The notes under the pieces were generated by a model, which was given only the letters and a program-made list of their open reading frames with translations, made no database searches and was not told the DNA's origin. Positions 33,140-41,089 of a stretch of DNA of 57,012 bases are shown here, one piece after another. Source of the stretch: Alphaproteobacteria bacterium (lineage in GTDB: Bacteria; Pseudomonadota; Alphaproteobacteria; Rhodospirillales; Magnetospirillaceae). The stretch is from the NCBI GenBank assembly GCA_021325215.1, contig JAJPHO010000175.1:1-57012 (forward strand), in the 5' to 3' direction. Positions within the stretch are counted from its first letter, which is position 1. Each line of letters begins with the position of its first letter. Position numbers and translations under genes: made by a program.

Positions 33140-34867
33140 ATGCACACCGTTCAGCAGCTCGACCAGGCGCGCGCCGCCAGTCTCCGGATGATCCGGACCC
33201 GGCCCGACGACGCCCACGCCCATAAGCTGCTGGCCCTGGCCGAATGGCTGGGCGGCGATGTCGAGGCGGGGCTGAGCCGCATCCGCGCCGCCATGGTGCT
33301 GCGGCCCGACGATGCCGACGGGCTGACCCATCAGGGGCAGATGTTCGGGGCGCAAGGAAAGGCGCTCGACGCGCTGCTGCTGTTCCGCCGCGCCGCGGTG
33401 CTGCGGCCCTGGGATGCGGAAACCCTCTACCGGATGGGCGTCGGGCTGGGCGATGCGGGCGAGGGCAATGCGGCGGCCGGCGCCTATCTGATGGCGCTGA
33501 TCTGCCGGCCCGATCATGGCGAGGCGCTCAACAATCTCGGCGTCATCATCAAGGATCTCGGCAATCTCGACCAGGCCGCAACGCTGTTCCGCTGGTCGAC
33601 CGCCGCCGTGCCGGCCTATGCGCCGCCTTCCAACAATCTCGGTCTGTGCCATGTGGCGCTGGGGCGGATCGCCGAGGGCGGCGTGGATTACCGCCGCGCT
33701 TTGGCACTGGAACCCAACCATGCCGATGCCGCCAATAATCTCGGCGTGGTCTCCAGCCTGCTGGGCGATTTCCATGGCGCCGAACGCTGGTGCCGGCGCG
33801 CTTTGGCGCTGCGGCCGCATTATCCGGCCGCCTGCAACAATCTCGGTAATGCGCTGAAGGATCAGGGCCGGCTGGACGAGGCCATCGCCGCCTATGAACA
33901 GGCGATCCGCCAGGGCGGCAGTGCCGATCACCGGCATAATATGGCGCTCGCCGTGCTGGCCACCGGACGGCTGCGCGAAGGCCTGGCGCTCTATGAGGAG
34001 CGCTGGGACAGCGACCAGCTGCGCGGCGGCGTGCGCGCCTTCGCCAAGCCGCGCTGGAATGGCGAGCCGGGCACCGGCGTGCTGCTGCTGCATGCCGAGC
34101 AAGGCTTCGGCGACACGCTGCAATTCTGCCGCTATGCGCCGTTGGCGGCGGCGCGCGGCTGGCGGGTGATACTGGAAGTGCCGAAGCCGCTGGTGCGGCT
34201 GATGGGATCGCTGGCCGGTGTCGAGCGAATCGTCGCGTCGGGCGATCCGCTGCCCGATTTCGATGTGCAATGTCCGATGATGAGCTTGCCTTTCGCCTTC
34301 GGCACCGACTGGGACACGATCCCCGCCGAGCTGCCTTATCTCTCGCCCGATCCGGCGGATGTGGCGAAATGGGAAGCGCGCCTGGCCGAACTGGGGCCGG
34401 GCCTGCGGGTCGGATTGGTGTGGGCCGGCAATGCGCGGCGCCATTCGACCGATCTCAACGCCACCGACCGCCGCCGCTCGATGAGCCCCGACAGGCTGGC
34501 GCCGCTGGAGGAGCTCGACGGCGTGCATCTGATCAGCCTGCAGAAGGAAGGCGAGGCGCCTTTCGCGGTGCATGACTGGATGGAAGAGTGTGCCGATTTC
34601 GCCGATTCCGCGGCGTTGGTGGCCGGGCTGGATCTGGTGATCGGCGTCGATACGGCGGTGATCCATCTGGCCGGCGCCATCGGCAAGCCGGTCTGGATGC
34701 TCAACCGTTTCGACAGCTGCTGGCGCTGGCTGCGCGAGGGCGAGACCAGTCCGTGGTATCCCGCCATGCGCATCTACCGCCAGCCATCGCCCGGCGCCTG
34801 GGCCGAGGTGATGGAAGCGGTGTCGTCAGACCTCAGTGTGACAACAGCGACAAGAGGTTGCGGGTGA
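33140..34867 (+). CDS. TPR protein with C-terminal GT9-like glycosyltransferase domain
   Basis: This 575-residue protein has about seven TPR units (residues 15-285), with repeated L-N-N-L-G-V / A-x-N-N-L-G-N-A-L-K-D-x-G and A-I-A-A-Y-E-Q-A-I motifs. The C-terminal domain (about 300-560) resembles heptosyltransferase/GT9 proteins: L-L-L-H-A-E-Q-G-F-G-D-T, L-R-V-G-L-V-W-A-G-N, and V-I-G-V-D-T-A-V-I-H-L-A-G-A. The D-T-A-x-x-H-L-A-G motif is the donor-binding loop of that family. No signal peptide is seen. Similar TPR-GT9 proteins occur beside flagellin or surface glycan loci, but nothing here fixes the target. Its 3' end overlaps the opposing LysR gene by 35 nt. Confidence 0.85.
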   Translation: MHTVQQLDQARAASLRMIRTRPDDAHAHKLLALAEWLGGDVEAGLSRIRAAMVLRPDDADGLTHQGQMFGAQGKALDALLLFRRAAVLRPWDAETLYRMGVGLGDAGEGNAAAGAYLMALICRPDHGEALNNLGVIIKDLGNLDQAATLFRWSTAAVPAYAPPSNNLGLCHVALGRIAEGGVDYRRALALEPNHADAANNLGVVSSLLGDFHGAERWCRRALALRPHYPAACNNLGNALKDQGRLDEAIAAYEQAIRQGGSADHRHNMALAVLATGRLREGLALYEERWDSDQLRGGVRAFAKPRWNGEPGTGVLLLHAEQGFGDTLQFCRYAPLAAARGWRVILEVPKPLVRLMGSLAGVERIVASGDPLPDFDVQCPMMSLPFAFGTDWDTIPAELPYLSPDPADVAKWEARLAELGPGLRVGLVWAGNARRHSTDLNATDRRRSMSPDRLAPLEELDGVHLISLQKEGEAPFAVHDWMEECADFADSAALVAGLDLVIGVDTAVIHLAGAIGKPVWMLNRFDSCWRWLREGETSPWYPAMRIYRQPSPGAWAEVMEAVSSDLSVTTATRGCG

Positions 34868-35711
34868 GGGTGGAGCGGCTGTCGCGCGGCGTCGCCAGGG
34901 CCAGGCTGGCGGTCGGGGCGGGCCCGAGGATCGGCCGGTAGACCACGCCGTCCAAGGCGATCTGGGCGATCGAGGCCGGCACGATCGAGACGCCGAGATC
35001 GGCCGCCACCAGATTGACCACCGAGGAGATCTGCGGTGCCTCCTGGCCGATCACCGGGTCGAAACCGGCGTTGCGGCAGCTCTGCACGATCTGGTCATAG
35101 AGCGACAGACCGACGCCGCGCGGGAACAGCACGAAGGGCTCCGACGCCAGCGCCGTCAGCGGCAGGGCGGTTTCCGCCGCCAGGGAATGGCTGGCCGGCA
35201 GCGCGACCAGCATGGGCTCGTCGGGCAGGCGCCGTACCCGCACGCCCTCCGGGTCCTGGGCGGCGGGACGGATGAAGGCGGCGTCGAGATCGCCGCGCAC
35301 CAGACGCTCCAGCAGGCGGAACGTGTTCTGCTCTTCCAGCGACAGCAGCACCTTGGGCCAGGACCGGCGGAAATTGCGGATGGTGGCGCTGACCAGCGGA
35401 TTGAAGGCGGCCGAGCCGGTGAAGCCCAGCGCCAGGCGTCCGATCTCGCCGCGATGGGCGCGGCGCGCCACTTCCTTGGCGCGCTCGGCGCCGCTCAGGA
35501 TGCCGCGCGCCTCGGCCAGGAATTCGCGGCCTGCCTCGGTCAGTTCGGCGCCATGCGGCACGCGATGGAACAGCAGGATGCCGAGTTCGCTTTCGAGGTC
35601 GCGGATCTGCTGCGACAGAGGCGGCTGGCCGATGCCGAGGCGCGCCGCGGCGCGGGTGAAGTTCAGTTCCTCGGCCACGGCGACGAAATAGCGCAGATGC
35701 CGAAGCTCCAC
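34833..35711 (-). CDS. LysR family regulator (YnfL/CatR-like)
   Basis: A 292-residue activator or repressor. The N-terminus M-E-L-R-H-L-R-Y-F-V-A-V-A-E-E-L-N-F is the classic start of this LysR subgroup, followed by the recognition helix Q-P-P-L-S-Q-Q-I. Position 35711 (GTG) is favoured over an upstream TTG (35723) because it gives the usual N-terminus and has GGAG at suitable distance. It is divergent from an MFS exporter over a gap holding a perfect inverted repeat, the same regulator/exporter arrangement as ynfL-ynfM of E. coli. Confidence 0.9.
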   Translation of the reverse strand: MELRHLRYFVAVAEELNFTRAAARLGIGQPPLSQQIRDLESELGILLFHRVPHGAELTEAGREFLAEARGILSGAERAKEVARRAHRGEIGRLALGFTGSAAFNPLVSATIRNFRRSWPKVLLSLEEQNTFRLLERLVRGDLDAAFIRPAAQDPEGVRVRRLPDEPMLVALPASHSLAAETALPLTALASEPFVLFPRGVGLSLYDQIVQSCRNAGFDPVIGQEAPQISSVVNLVAADLGVSIVPASIAQIALDGVVYRPILGPAPTASLALATPRDSRSTLTRNLLSLLSH

Positions 35712-35732
35712 CGGTATCTCCAAAAGCTATCG

Positions 35733-35762
35733 CAATCGTCTTCGATATATATTGGACGATTG
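35733..35762. promoter_or_regulatory. LysR-type operator: CAATCGTC-N14-GACGATTG
   Basis: A perfect 8-bp inverted repeat with 14 nt between the arms lies in the divergent gap, 22 nt from the LysR start and 28 nt from the exporter start. Size and position are typical of the high-affinity LysR recognition site. The AT-rich centre (CGATATATATTG) may also carry promoter elements. Confidence 0.7.
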
Positions 35763-35790
35763 GAGCCGGAAGCGCGACATAATTGCAATC

Positions 35791-37059
35791 ATGACGACAT
35801 CGTACAACCTGCCCGCTCCGGTCATGCCGGGGACCGCCGCCTATCGGCGCATCGGTATCGCGCTGTTTCTGGCCGGCTTCTCGACCTTCGCGCTGCTCTA
35901 TTGCGCGCAGCCGCTGCTGCCTCTGTTCGCCGATTACTTCACGGTGAGCGCGGCGGAAAGCTCGCTGGCCCTGTCATTGTCCACCTTCAGCCTGGCGCTG
36001 GCCATCCTGTGCGCTGCCGCCCTGTCCGAGGGCTTCGGGCGGCGCGAGGTGATTTTCGTTTCGATGCTGTCCTCGGCGGTGCTGACCATCGCCGGCGCTT
36101 TCGCGCCCGGCTGGATCAGCCTGCTCGCCACCCGTGCCTTGGCCGGGTTCCTGATGGGCGGCATGCCGGCGGTGGCGATGGCTTATCTGGCCGAAGAGAT
36201 CGATCCGCGCGGATTGGGTCTGGCCATGGGTCTGCTGGTCAGCGGCAATGCGTTCGGCGGCATGGTCGGACGGGTGCTGACCGGCGTGCTGGCGGAAAGC
36301 TTCTCCTGGCGCATCGCGATGGGCACCCTGGGCATCATCGGCTTGGCGGCTGCGGTCGGTTTCATCCTGCTGCTGCCGGCGTCGCGCCGCTTTATCCCGC
36401 GGCCCGGCTTCGATCCGGCCTATCATGCGCAGGCCTGGCTGGGGCACTTACGCAATCCGGCGCTGCTGCCGCTGTTCGCGATCAGCTTCCTCGGCATGGG
36501 CTCGTTCGTCTGTCTGTATAATTACGCCGGCTTCCGGCTGGTGGCGCCGCCTTTCGAGCTGAACCAGCGTCAGATCGGCCTGATCTTCACCGTCTATCTG
36601 TTCGGCATCACCGCCTCGTCGGTGGCGGGTGCACTGGCGGATCGTCTCGGACGCCGCTATGTGCTGGGCGGCGGGCTGGCGCTGATGATCGCCGGCGTGG
36701 CGCTGTCGCTTGCGGCCAATCTATGGGCGATGATCGGCGGCATCACGCTCATCACCACCGCCTTTTTCGCCGCGCATTCGGTGGCCAGTTCGTGGGTCGG
36801 GCGCCTGGCCAATGGCGCCAAGGGCCATGCCTCGTCGCTCTATCTGCTGAATTATTATCTGGGGTCCAGCATCGTCGGCTCGGCCGGTGGCTGGTTCTGG
36901 GGCGGTCAGGGCTGGAGCGGTGTGGCCGGGTTCACCGCGGTGCTGCTGGCGCTGGCGCTTGCGGCGGCCATTCGCGTCGCCTTCGTCGTGCCACGCGCGG
37001 CCAGAGGCAGCGCGACGATGAACAGCCCGGCAAACAGCGCGGAAACCACCGCGTTGTAA
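35791..37059 (+). CDS. MFS exporter (YnfM-like, DHA1)
   Basis: A 422-residue inner-membrane transporter with 12 predicted helices. Helix 1 carries F-S-T-F-A-L-L-Y-C-A-Q-P-L-L-P, characteristic of the YnfM group, and the loop between helices 2 and 3 contains E-G-F-G-R-R. The product is a proton-driven exporter; substrates of the group are poorly defined. It is regulated probably by the divergent LysR gene. The last 154 nt overlap the opposing ethanolamine permease gene, so the final helix and tail are encoded by DNA used on both strands. Confidence 0.9.
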   Translation: MTTSYNLPAPVMPGTAAYRRIGIALFLAGFSTFALLYCAQPLLPLFADYFTVSAAESSLALSLSTFSLALAILCAAALSEGFGRREVIFVSMLSSAVLTIAGAFAPGWISLLATRALAGFLMGGMPAVAMAYLAEEIDPRGLGLAMGLLVSGNAFGGMVGRVLTGVLAESFSWRIAMGTLGIIGLAAAVGFILLLPASRRFIPRPGFDPAYHAQAWLGHLRNPALLPLFAISFLGMGSFVCLYNYAGFRLVAPPFELNQRQIGLIFTVYLFGITASSVAGALADRLGRRYVLGGGLALMIAGVALSLAANLWAMIGGITLITTAFFAAHSVASSWVGRLANGAKGHASSLYLLNYYLGSSIVGSAGGWFWGGQGWSGVAGFTAVLLALALAAAIRVAFVVPRAARGSATMNSPANSAETTAL

Positions 37060-38285
37060 TAGACGATGGCGGCCAGCGCGACCGCCGCCAATCCCATCGC
37101 CAAAGCCGGGAAGACCGGATAAAGCGGCGCGCGGAACGGACGGACCAGCTCCGGTTCGCGCCGGCGCAGGGTGAACAAAGCCGCCATGCTGAGGATATAC
37201 ATGGCCAGCGCCCCCAGCACCGACATGGTGACGATATTGGCGGTCAGCGGCTGCCCGCCCAACGTGACCAGAGTGTCCGACCAGATGGCGGCGATGCCGA
37301 CTACGCCGCCGGCCAGGATCGCCCAATGCGGCGTCTTGCGGCTGGGGCTGAGGGTGGCCAGGAATTCCGGCAGGAAACCGTCGCGGGCCAGGGCGAAGAT
37401 CTGGCGCGAATAGCCCATGATGATGCCGTGGAACGAAGCGACCAGCCCGAACAGCCCGATCCACACCAGCATATGCAGCCAGCCGCTGCTGTCGCCCACC
37501 ACCATCTTCATGGCCTGCGGCAGCGGATCGTTGATGTTGGACAGAACCCGCCAATCCCCCACCGCGCCGGCGAAGATCATGGTGCCGAACGCCAGCGCCA
37601 CCAACGTCAGGATGCCGGCGATATAAGCGCGCGGAATGGTGCGGGCCGGGTCTTTCGCCTCTTCGGCGGCCATCGCTGCGCCCTCGATCGCCAGAAAGAA
37701 CCAGATGGCGAAGGGCAAAGCGGCGAAGATCCCGCCAACCGTGTCCTCGGCCCAGCCATTGGCGGTGAAGTTCGACCAGGCGAAACCGGGCGACACCACG
37801 CCCATGAAGACCAGCAGCTCGGCGATGGCCAGGATGGTAACGAACAGCTCGAAGGTGGCGGCGATGCCGACGCCGGCGATATTCAGCGCCATGAAGACGA
37901 GATAGGCGCCGGTTGCCGCCCATTGCTGGTTCAGCCCGGGAAACTGGACATTGAGATAGGCGCCGATGGCCAGGGCGATGGCGGGCGGCGCGAAGACGAA
38001 CTCGACCAGCGTGGCGAAACCGGCGACGAATCCGCCGAACGGTCCGAAAGCGCGCCGGCAATAGGCGAACGGGCCGCCCGCATGGGGAATGGCAGTGGTC
38101 AGCTCGGTGAAGCTGAAGATGAAGCTGGTATACATCAGCGCCACCAGGATCGTGGCGACCAGGAAACCCAGCGTTCCCGCCTGGGCCCAGCCATAGCTCC
38201 AGCCGAAATATTCGCCGGAAATGACCAGCCCGACGGCGATGCCCCACAGATGCAGGCCGGAAAGGGTCTTTTTCAGATCGGTCAC
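36906..38285 (-). CDS. eat: Ethanolamine permease (APC superfamily)
   Basis: The 459-residue, 12-helix amino acid/polyamine/organocation transporter matches Eat-type ethanolamine permeases: the N-terminal L-H-L-W-G-I-A-V-G-L-V-I-S-G-E-Y-F-G-W region is diagnostic. It starts at GTG 38283-38285, overlapping the eutC stop as GTGA; no ATG is near. Helix 12 is followed by an unusually long low-complexity tail (A-S-A-S-A-S-S-T-A) of about 27 residues that is antisense to the end of the MFS exporter gene (154-nt overlap). Order eutB-eutC-eat on one strand makes a compact ethanolamine-use operon. Confidence 0.92.
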   Translation of the reverse strand: MTDLKKTLSGLHLWGIAVGLVISGEYFGWSYGWAQAGTLGFLVATILVALMYTSFIFSFTELTTAIPHAGGPFAYCRRAFGPFGGFVAGFATLVEFVFAPPAIALAIGAYLNVQFPGLNQQWAATGAYLVFMALNIAGVGIAATFELFVTILAIAELLVFMGVVSPGFAWSNFTANGWAEDTVGGIFAALPFAIWFFLAIEGAAMAAEEAKDPARTIPRAYIAGILTLVALAFGTMIFAGAVGDWRVLSNINDPLPQAMKMVVGDSSGWLHMLVWIGLFGLVASFHGIIMGYSRQIFALARDGFLPEFLATLSPSRKTPHWAILAGGVVGIAAIWSDTLVTLGGQPLTANIVTMSVLGALAMYILSMAALFTLRRREPELVRPFRAPLYPVFPALAMGLAAVALAAIVYYNAVVSALFAGLFIVALPLAARGTTKATRMAAASASASSTAVNPATPLQP

Positions 38286-39010
38286 GGCGGGATCTCCAGG
38301 ACAGAGGCTTCCTTCAGCGTTACGCCGGACAGGCGGCGATGGCGTGATTCCTTCATCAGCCAGACCAGGCGGGCGGCGGCTTCGCGGTAGGACAGGCCAT
38401 GGGCGTGGATGTTGGAGATGCAATTGCGCTCGGCGTCGGTCAGGCCGGGGCGCGGCTGCCAGGTCAGATAGACGCCCAGCGAATCGGCGACCGACAGACC
38501 GGGCCGCTCGCCGATCAGCATGACCGACAGCGACGCTTTCAGGGCCGCGCCGATCTCGTCGCCCAAGCCCACCCGCGCCTGTCCGGCCAGGATCACCGGC
38601 GCCAATTTCCAACCCTCCAGCTCGGGCAGGACCAATTCCAGCAGGGGCACGGCATGGTGCTGAACGGCGGTGGACAGCCCGTCGCCGATGATGAACACCG
38701 CATCCGCCGGTTCGGCCATCAGCCCGGCCAGTCTTTCGCGGCTGGCGGCATCGAGGCGGCGGCCGAGATCTGGGCGGCGCAGATAGGACTCCCGCTCGGG
38801 CGCCGCACTGTGCACCTGGATCACAGGATGATCGATGCCTTGGGCCAGCGCATCGAAATCGACCGCGCCATGCACTGCGTCCCGGGCCCGGGCGTGCGAG
38901 GCCTGGAAATCGAGCAGCGCCTTGGTCGGCAGCGCATCGCCGCTGCGCCCCAATCCGATGCGGGCGCGGGTGGCGGCGCGGAAGCGCTCCCAAGGATCCG
39001 GCGCGCTCAT
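38282..39010 (-). CDS. eutC: Ethanolamine ammonia-lyase small subunit
   Basis: The 242-residue light chain of the adenosylcobalamin-dependent enzyme converts ethanolamine to acetaldehyde and ammonia. Recognised by the N-terminal T-R-A-R-I-G-L-G-R-S-G, D-F-Q-A-S-H-A-R-A-R-D-A-V, and the C-terminal N-C-I-S-N-I-H-x-x-G-L. Start ATG overlaps the eutB stop (ATGA). Length is slightly below the enteric form (about 295), as is common where no microcompartment-targeting N-terminus is present. Confidence 0.95.
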   Translation of the reverse strand: MSAPDPWERFRAATRARIGLGRSGDALPTKALLDFQASHARARDAVHGAVDFDALAQGIDHPVIQVHSAAPERESYLRRPDLGRRLDAASRERLAGLMAEPADAVFIIGDGLSTAVQHHAVPLLELVLPELEGWKLAPVILAGQARVGLGDEIGAALKASLSVMLIGERPGLSVADSLGVYLTWQPRPGLTDAERNCISNIHAHGLSYREAAARLVWLMKESRHRRLSGVTLKEASVLEIPP

Positions 39011-40380
39011 GGCGCCAGCAACCGCTGCGACGGCGGCTGCTCGAGCAGCCGTCCCTGATCGTCGAGCATGCCCATGCGGTCGAGCCAGGCTTCGAACTCC
39101 GGCGCCGGCTTGAGGTTCATCAGGCGGCGCAGGGTAGGAACGTCGTGATAGGCCAGGCTCTGATAGTTCAGCATCACGTCGTCGGCGCCCGGCACCGCTA
39201 TCAGGAAGGTGACGCCCGCCGCCGACAGCAGCGTCATCAGCACATCCATATCGTCCTGATCCGCCTCGGCATGGTTGGTGTAGCAGACGTCGACGCCCAT
39301 CGGCAGGCCGAGCAGCTTGCCGCAGAAATGATCCTCCAGCCCGGCGCGGATGATCTGCTTGGCGTCAAAGAGATATTCCGGACCGATGAAGCCGACCACG
39401 GTGTTGACCAGCAGCGGCTCGAAGTGCCGCGCCACCGCATAGGCGCGGGTTTCCAGGGTTTGCTGATCGACGCCGTGATGGGCATTGGCCGACAGCGCGC
39501 TGCCCTGGCCGGTCTCGAAATACATCACATTGTTCCCGACCGTGCCGCGCTTCAGCGACAGTGCCGCGTCGCGGGCTTCCTCCAGCAGCGACAAGGTCAC
39601 GCCGAAGGAACGGTTGGCGGCTTCGGTGCCGGCGATCGACTGGAACACCAGATCGACCGGCGCGCCCTTGCCGATGGCCGCCAGGGTATTGGTGACATGC
39701 GTCAGCACGCAGGATTGGGTGGGAATGTCGAAACGCTGCCGCATCGTGTCGAGCAGGTCCAGCAGCTCGATGCACCCCGCCACATTGTCGCCGGCCGGAT
39801 TGATGCCGATCACCGCGTCGCCGACGCCATAATGCAGCCCGTCCAGCGCCGAGGCGGCGATGCCCAGCGGATCGTCCGAGGGGTGGTTCGGCTGCAGCCG
39901 TGCCGCCAGCCGTCCGGGCAGGCCCAGAGTGGTGCGGAAGCCGGTGACCACCCGGCATTTGGCGGCGACCACGACGAGATCTTGATTGCGCATCAGCTTG
40001 CTGACGGCGGCGGCCATCTCCGGCATCAGGCCGGGCGCGAGGCGGGACAGGGCCGCGCTGTCGGTACGGTGCGACAGCAGCCAGTCGCGAAACTCTCCCA
40101 CCGTCAGCGAGGCGACCGGCGCGAAGGCTTCCTGATCGTGGCTGTCCTGGATCAGCCGGGTGACGTCATCGGATTCATAGGGAATCAGCGCTTCGTTGAG
40201 AAAGATCGTCAGCGGCAGATCGGCCAGCACCATCCGGGCGGCCACCCGTTCCTCGTCGGAGCGGGCGGCGATGCCGGCCAGCTCGTCGCCCGAGCGGCGG
40301 GGCGATGCGCACGCCATCACCGATTTGAGATCGGCGAAACGGTAAGTCTGATCACCAAGGCGAGCGGTAAAACGCGGCAT
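39007..40380 (-). CDS. eutB: Ethanolamine ammonia-lyase large subunit
   Basis: This 457-residue catalytic chain has the EutB hallmarks F-R-T-T-L-G-L-P-G-R-L-A-A-R-L-Q-P-N-H, D-A-V-I-G-I-N-P-A-G-D, and Y-F-E-T-G-Q-G-S-A-L-S-A. The ATG 40378-40380 matches the known N-terminus M-P-R-F; the ribosome site is weak (CCAGGG). No eutA reactivase, eutQ/T or shell-protein genes are near, so this is a microcompartment-free system. Confidence 0.96.
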   Translation of the reverse strand: MPRFTARLGDQTYRFADLKSVMACASPRRSGDELAGIAARSDEERVAARMVLADLPLTIFLNEALIPYESDDVTRLIQDSHDQEAFAPVASLTVGEFRDWLLSHRTDSAALSRLAPGLMPEMAAAVSKLMRNQDLVVVAAKCRVVTGFRTTLGLPGRLAARLQPNHPSDDPLGIAASALDGLHYGVGDAVIGINPAGDNVAGCIELLDLLDTMRQRFDIPTQSCVLTHVTNTLAAIGKGAPVDLVFQSIAGTEAANRSFGVTLSLLEEARDAALSLKRGTVGNNVMYFETGQGSALSANAHHGVDQQTLETRAYAVARHFEPLLVNTVVGFIGPEYLFDAKQIIRAGLEDHFCGKLLGLPMGVDVCYTNHAEADQDDMDVLMTLLSAAGVTFLIAVPGADDVMLNYQSLAYHDVPTLRRLMNLKPAPEFEAWLDRMGMLDDQGRLLEQPPSQRLLAP

Positions 40381-40401
40381 CCCTGGATGATGCCAGCACA
40401 A

Positions 40402-41031
40402 TCAGCCGGTGCAAACGTTCCATTGGACGTGCAGGGCATCCGCCACGCGGCCGAGCACGCCCTCGACCGTCACATGCTCGCCGGTCATGCTGACCGCCAG
40501 CAGGCCGAGATAGAGAAGTCCCAGCAAAACCGGCACGGCGGCGGGCGGCTGGGGCGCCGAAGCCTCGGTCTTGGGCAGCAGATGGGCGAACAAAGCCAGC
40601 CAGGCGAAACCGACGGCCAGTCCAACCATCACCTCCTGCGGCGTATGAGCGTCCACCAGCACGCGCGTCACGCCGATCGCCAGGGGAATGGTCAGCCCGA
40701 TCGCCTGCAGCAGCAGCGGATGGCGCGCCGCCCGGCTCCACAGCCGGCCGACGGTCAGAGCGGCGGCGCCGTAGAACAGGGCCGACATCGACGAATGGCC
40801 GCTCGGCGTCAGGACTGAGCCGTGCAGCACATACTGGCCGCAGGTCAGGAAGCAGATCTTCAGCGCCAGCATCGTGACCGAGCAGCCGCCGGCGGCGAAC
40901 AGCCACAGCAGGGCAAGGTGGTGCTGGCGGTTGAGCCAGAACCAGCCGCACGCCGCGATGACGGTCGACAGCAGCACCGAGCTTTCACCGAGATCGGTGA
41001 ACGCCATCAACAGGGAAGACAGGGAAGACAT
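40402..41031 (-). CDS. PAP2-family membrane phosphatase
   Basis: A 209-residue protein with about five to six membrane helices. PAP2 motif 2 is clear (P-S-G-H-S-S-M-S) and motif 3 is recognisable (T-R-V-L-V-D-A-H-T-P-Q-E, with Glu in place of Asp). Motif 1 (K-x6-R-P) is degenerate: after the Lys the expected Arg-Pro is missing. It may be a weak or specialised lipid phosphatase, for example on undecaprenyl diphosphate or phosphatidic acid. It lies 58 nt downstream of gmd and 21 nt upstream of eutB. The start codon lies in a short tandem repeat (TCTTCCCTG twice). Confidence 0.8.
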   Translation of the reverse strand: MSSLSSLLMAFTDLGESSVLLSTVIAACGWFWLNRQHHLALLWLFAAGGCSVTMLALKICFLTCGQYVLHGSVLTPSGHSSMSALFYGAAALTVGRLWSRAARHPLLLQAIGLTIPLAIGVTRVLVDAHTPQEVMVGLAVGFAWLALFAHLLPKTEASAPQPPAAVPVLLGLLYLGLLAVSMTGEHVTVEGVLGRVADALHVQWNVCTG

Positions 41032-41089
41032 CCGGGCCCGAAATCATTGCGCCAAAGCGCGCCAACCTAGCCGAGCGCGCGGCGCCGGC

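Noticed and set aside
36906-38993. A longer permease reading frame (695 codons) that includes the eutC region
   Set aside because: The upstream part is antisense-like in composition and lies in another frame over eutC. The GTG at 38283-38285 overlapping the eutC stop gives the normal permease N-terminus.
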